Shown here one piece after another: positions 37,923 to 39,338 of a DNA stretch of 39,338 bases. The notes beneath the pieces were generated by a model. The model did not search any database. It saw nothing but the letters and a program-made list of their open reading frames with translations, and had not been told where the DNA came from. This DNA comes from Methylotenera sp. (lineage in GTDB: Bacteria > Pseudomonadota > Gammaproteobacteria > Burkholderiales > Methylophilaceae). The first letter of the stretch is position 1. Each line of letters begins with the position of its first letter. The translations under genes were made by a program, and so were the position numbers. The stretch covers positions 1 through 39,338 of the forward strand of contig JALRGX010000158.1 in the NCBI GenBank assembly GCA_023259635.1, given 5' to 3'.

Positions 37923-38708
37923 ATGATCGAACCTAAACAAAAACTATCCCGTCGTAACGCTGAAGGCAGTTCATTACGAACACGCGGCATCTATCTGCTG
38001 CCCAATCTGTTTACGTCAGCGGCATTATTTTCAGGGTTTTATGCCATTGTGCAGGCTATGAACGGTAATTTTGAATATGCGGCCATTGCTGTTTTTATAG
38101 CGATGGTGCTGGATGGGCTGGATGGCCGTGTTGCGCGCATGACCAATACGCAAAGCGCTTTCGGTGCTGAATATGACAGTCTGTCAGACATGGTTTCGTT
38201 CGGTGTGGCGCCAGCGTTGATTCTTTATGTGTGGGCATTGAAGCCTCTGGGTAAGCTGGGCTGGATTGCTGCTTTTATCTATTGTGCCTGTGCGGCGCTG
38301 CGTTTGGCACGTTTTAATACGAAGCTGGATGATGAATATCAGGATAAGCGTTATTTTCAAGGGTTGCCTAGCCCGGCGGCAGCGGCGCTGCTCGCAGGTT
38401 TTGTTTGGGTGTCTTATGAATATGGCGTGAGTGGGCGTGATGTGTTCTTTGGGGTACTGAAGTGGAAATGGATGGCGTGGGCAATTACTGTGTTTGCAGG
38501 CGCGTCTATGGTGAGCGATTTACGTTATTACAGCGGCAAGGATATTAATTTAAAAGCCAGTGTGCCGTTTTTTGTGATTCTGGGTGTTGTACTGGCATTA
38601 GTGCTCATTTCCTATAGTCCGCCAGAAGTGCTGTTTCTGGTGATGGTGGTATATGCACTTTCCGGATACGTAATGTGGTTGCGGCAAAAGCTTAAAGCGA
38701 GTAAATAA
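37923..38708 (+). CDS. pssA: CDP-diacylglycerol-serine O-phosphatidyltransferase
   Basis: This 261-residue membrane enzyme makes phosphatidylserine from CDP-diacylglycerol and serine, the precursor of phosphatidylethanolamine. The CDP-alcohol phosphotransferase motif D-G-x2-D/A-x-R-x8-G-x3-D-x3-D is present as DGLDGRVARMTNTQSAFGAEYDSLSD (given by its pieces DGLDGRVAR and GAEYDSLSD). About eight hydrophobic helices follow the N-terminal LPNLFTSAALFSGF. It belongs to the subclass II integral membrane type, not the soluble enterobacterial one. Its place before leuA is common in betaproteobacteria. Confidence 0.96.
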   Translation: MIEPKQKLSRRNAEGSSLRTRGIYLLPNLFTSAALFSGFYAIVQAMNGNFEYAAIAVFIAMVLDGLDGRVARMTNTQSAFGAEYDSLSDMVSFGVAPALILYVWALKPLGKLGWIAAFIYCACAALRLARFNTKLDDEYQDKRYFQGLPSPAAAALLAGFVWVSYEYGVSGRDVFFGVLKWKWMAWAITVFAGASMVSDLRYYSGKDINLKASVPFFVILGVVLALVLISYSPPEVLFLVMVVYALSGYVMWLRQKLKASK

Positions 38709-38718
38709 TCAGGGCAGG

Positions 38719-38768
38719 TTAACCTTTGAATTTATTTATCACTATGATAAATAAATTCAAATAGTTAA
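38719..38768. terminator. Long AT-rich hairpin after pssA
   Basis: A perfect 17-bp stem (38725-38741 with 38745-38761, loop CTA) is extended by five outer pairs (38719-38723 with 38764-38768) beyond a small internal loop. It begins 10 nt after the pssA stop. No T run follows, so I call it terminator-like only. Confidence 0.55.
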
Positions 38769-38772
38769 ACAC

Positions 38773-38801
38773 TTGCGTAACCGTCTGAAAAACATTATAT
38801 T
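38773..38801 (+). promoter_or_regulatory. Predicted leuA leader promoter
   Basis: TTGCGT (38773-38778) and TATATT (38796-38801) are separated by the ideal 17 bp. The predicted transcription start (about 38808) lies only a few bases before the ATG of the Leu-rich short frame at 38811. Confidence 0.6.
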
Positions 38802-38810
38802 TCTACCATC

Positions 38811-38918
38811 ATGTTGAACTCAAATATCATCTATGCTTCTTTCGCACTTGGCTTGTTAGCTAGTGCTCTGTTATTACGCAAAATGTTTGCGTTACGCCTG
38901 CGTGCGTTACTGCGCTAG
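38811..38918 (+). CDS. Candidate leuA leader peptide (Leu-rich, 35 codons)
   Basis: A 35-codon frame starts MLNSNIIYASF and ends FALRLRALLR. Eleven of 35 codons are Leu (TTA five times, CTG three, TTG two, CTT one), including a run LLL at 20-22 and a cluster L28, L30, L33, L34 just before the stop. It sits between a good promoter and leuA and its stop codon lies in the loop of a GC-rich hairpin, as expected if ribosome stalling at Leu codons controls downstream RNA folding. No Shine-Dalgarno precedes the ATG, so it may be leaderless, or the working peptide may start at the internal ATG (38883; 11 residues with four Leu). A small membrane peptide is the alternative. Confidence 0.5.
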   Translation: MLNSNIIYASFALGLLASALLLRKMFALRLRALLR

Positions 38919-38994
38919 TGCGCAGACTATATCCCCCCCCCATTCTAGTATTAAAGCCCGTTGCACCTGATGTTAGTAACCTGGTGCTATTTTG
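38910..38994 (+). promoter_or_regulatory. Candidate attenuator structure upstream of leuA
   Basis: A 6-bp GC hairpin (38910-38915 with 38920-38925, loop TAGT) overlaps the leader stop codon. Direct copies of TGCGTTAC upstream offer competing ACGC/GCGT pairings. Downstream, GCACC (38963-38967) can pair with GGTGC (38983-38987), followed by TATTTTG, a weak terminator. Between them is a run of nine C (38933-38941). The remaining 38995-39054 is AT-rich and carries the leuA ribosome binding site region. Confidence 0.4.
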
Positions 38995-39054
38995 AGCTGA
39001 ATAATTCAAGTGATATTTAGCTAAAAACTGAATAAAAAAGTTAGGTAACCGTAT

Positions 39055-39338
39055 ATGAACCAAACCACTAAAAAACAAGACCAGATTATTATTTTTGATA
39101 CCACATTGCGCGATGGTGAACAGAGCCCGGGCGCAGCAATGACCAAGGAAGAAAAAATTCGTATTGCACGCCAGCTTGAGAAATTGGGTGTTGATGTGAT
39201 TGAAGCTGGCTTTGCAGCAGCAAGCCCTGGTGATTTTGATGCGATTCATGAAATTGCAAAAATCATTAAGAATTCAACAGTGTGTTCACTTGCGCGTGCC
39301 AGTGAAAATGATGTGCGCCGTGCGGGTGAGGCTATTAA
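39055..39338 (+). CDS. leuA: 2-isopropylmalate synthase, 5' part (cut by window end)
   Basis: The first 94 codons of leuA run off the window. The enzyme condenses 2-oxoisovalerate with acetyl-CoA, the first step of leucine synthesis. The N-terminal signature [19 protein letters not shown] holds the metal-binding Asp and catalytic Arg. The next segment, [19 protein letters not shown], is also diagnostic. The C-terminal leucine-feedback domain is outside the window. A leader region with a Leu-rich short frame precedes it. Confidence 0.96.
   Translation, partial: MNQTTKKQDQIIIFDTTLRDGEQSPGAAMTKEEKIRIARQLEKLGVDVIEAGFAAASPGDFDAIHEIAKIIKNSTVCSLARASENDVRRAGEAI

Noticed and set aside
38860-39249. 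129-codon minus-strand frame across the leader and leuA start
   Set aside because: It runs antisense to the unmistakable leuA N-terminus and has no family features.

Overview
This 39.3 kb window looks like chromosomal housekeeping DNA from a betaproteobacterium. Methylophilaceae (a Methylotenera-like methylotroph) is my best guess, from moderate AT content, protein style and gene order: dciA/M23/secA, dapA-bamC, tgt-yajC-secD-secF, clpS-clpA, and pssA next to leuA. That assignment is inference. I see no rRNA, tRNA, insertion sequence, prophage or CRISPR array. The window ends inside leuA.

Layout. (1) 1-6969: hppA (membrane pyrophosphatase) and dciA (helicase loader) on the minus strand. Divergent from dciA run an M23 peptidase gene, secA and a small DUF1289 gene. 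(2) 6974-19352: fifteen consecutive minus-strand genes. In transcription order these are rnfABCDGE (electron-transport complex), nth, a FIST-domain sensor, a DUF1841 gene, an ECF sigma factor, a short zinc-type anti-sigma factor, then hvfA-hvfB-hvfC and a kinase-like/P-loop protein. HvfA is a secreted Cys-repeat precursor, HvfB an MNIO/DUF692 iron enzyme and HvfC a DUF2063 partner. Together they form a RiPP pathway of the copper-binding HvfA/bufferin type. (3) 19559-22594: dapA, bamC and an MBL-fold hydrolase on the plus strand. (4) 22732-25662: minus-strand Ala-rich lipoprotein, a secretin-like protein cut by an in-frame stop, a DUF7931-like protein and the ribosomal oxygenase roxA. (5) 25820-28163: pyrD and a glutathione S-transferase, then a convergent TRIC-type channel gene. 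(6) 28225-36880: minus-strand clpS-clpA, a CNNM/CBS (CorB/CorC-type) protein, and tgt-yajC-secD-secF. (7) 37132-39338: an OmpA-family lipoprotein, pssA and the 5' part of leuA, with a 346-nt leader region between the last two.

The most interesting parts are: the ECF sigma/anti-sigma-linked MNIO RiPP cluster, whose precursor carries mostly EGKCS rather than EGKCG repeats; a previously unannotated 35-codon Leu-rich short ORF with promoter and alternative hairpins ahead of leuA, which looks like a leucine attenuator; a nonsense codon that removes an otherwise intact C-terminal tail from the secretin-like gene; and a 14-bp perfect hairpin between yajC and secD that may set separate expression of yajC and secDF.
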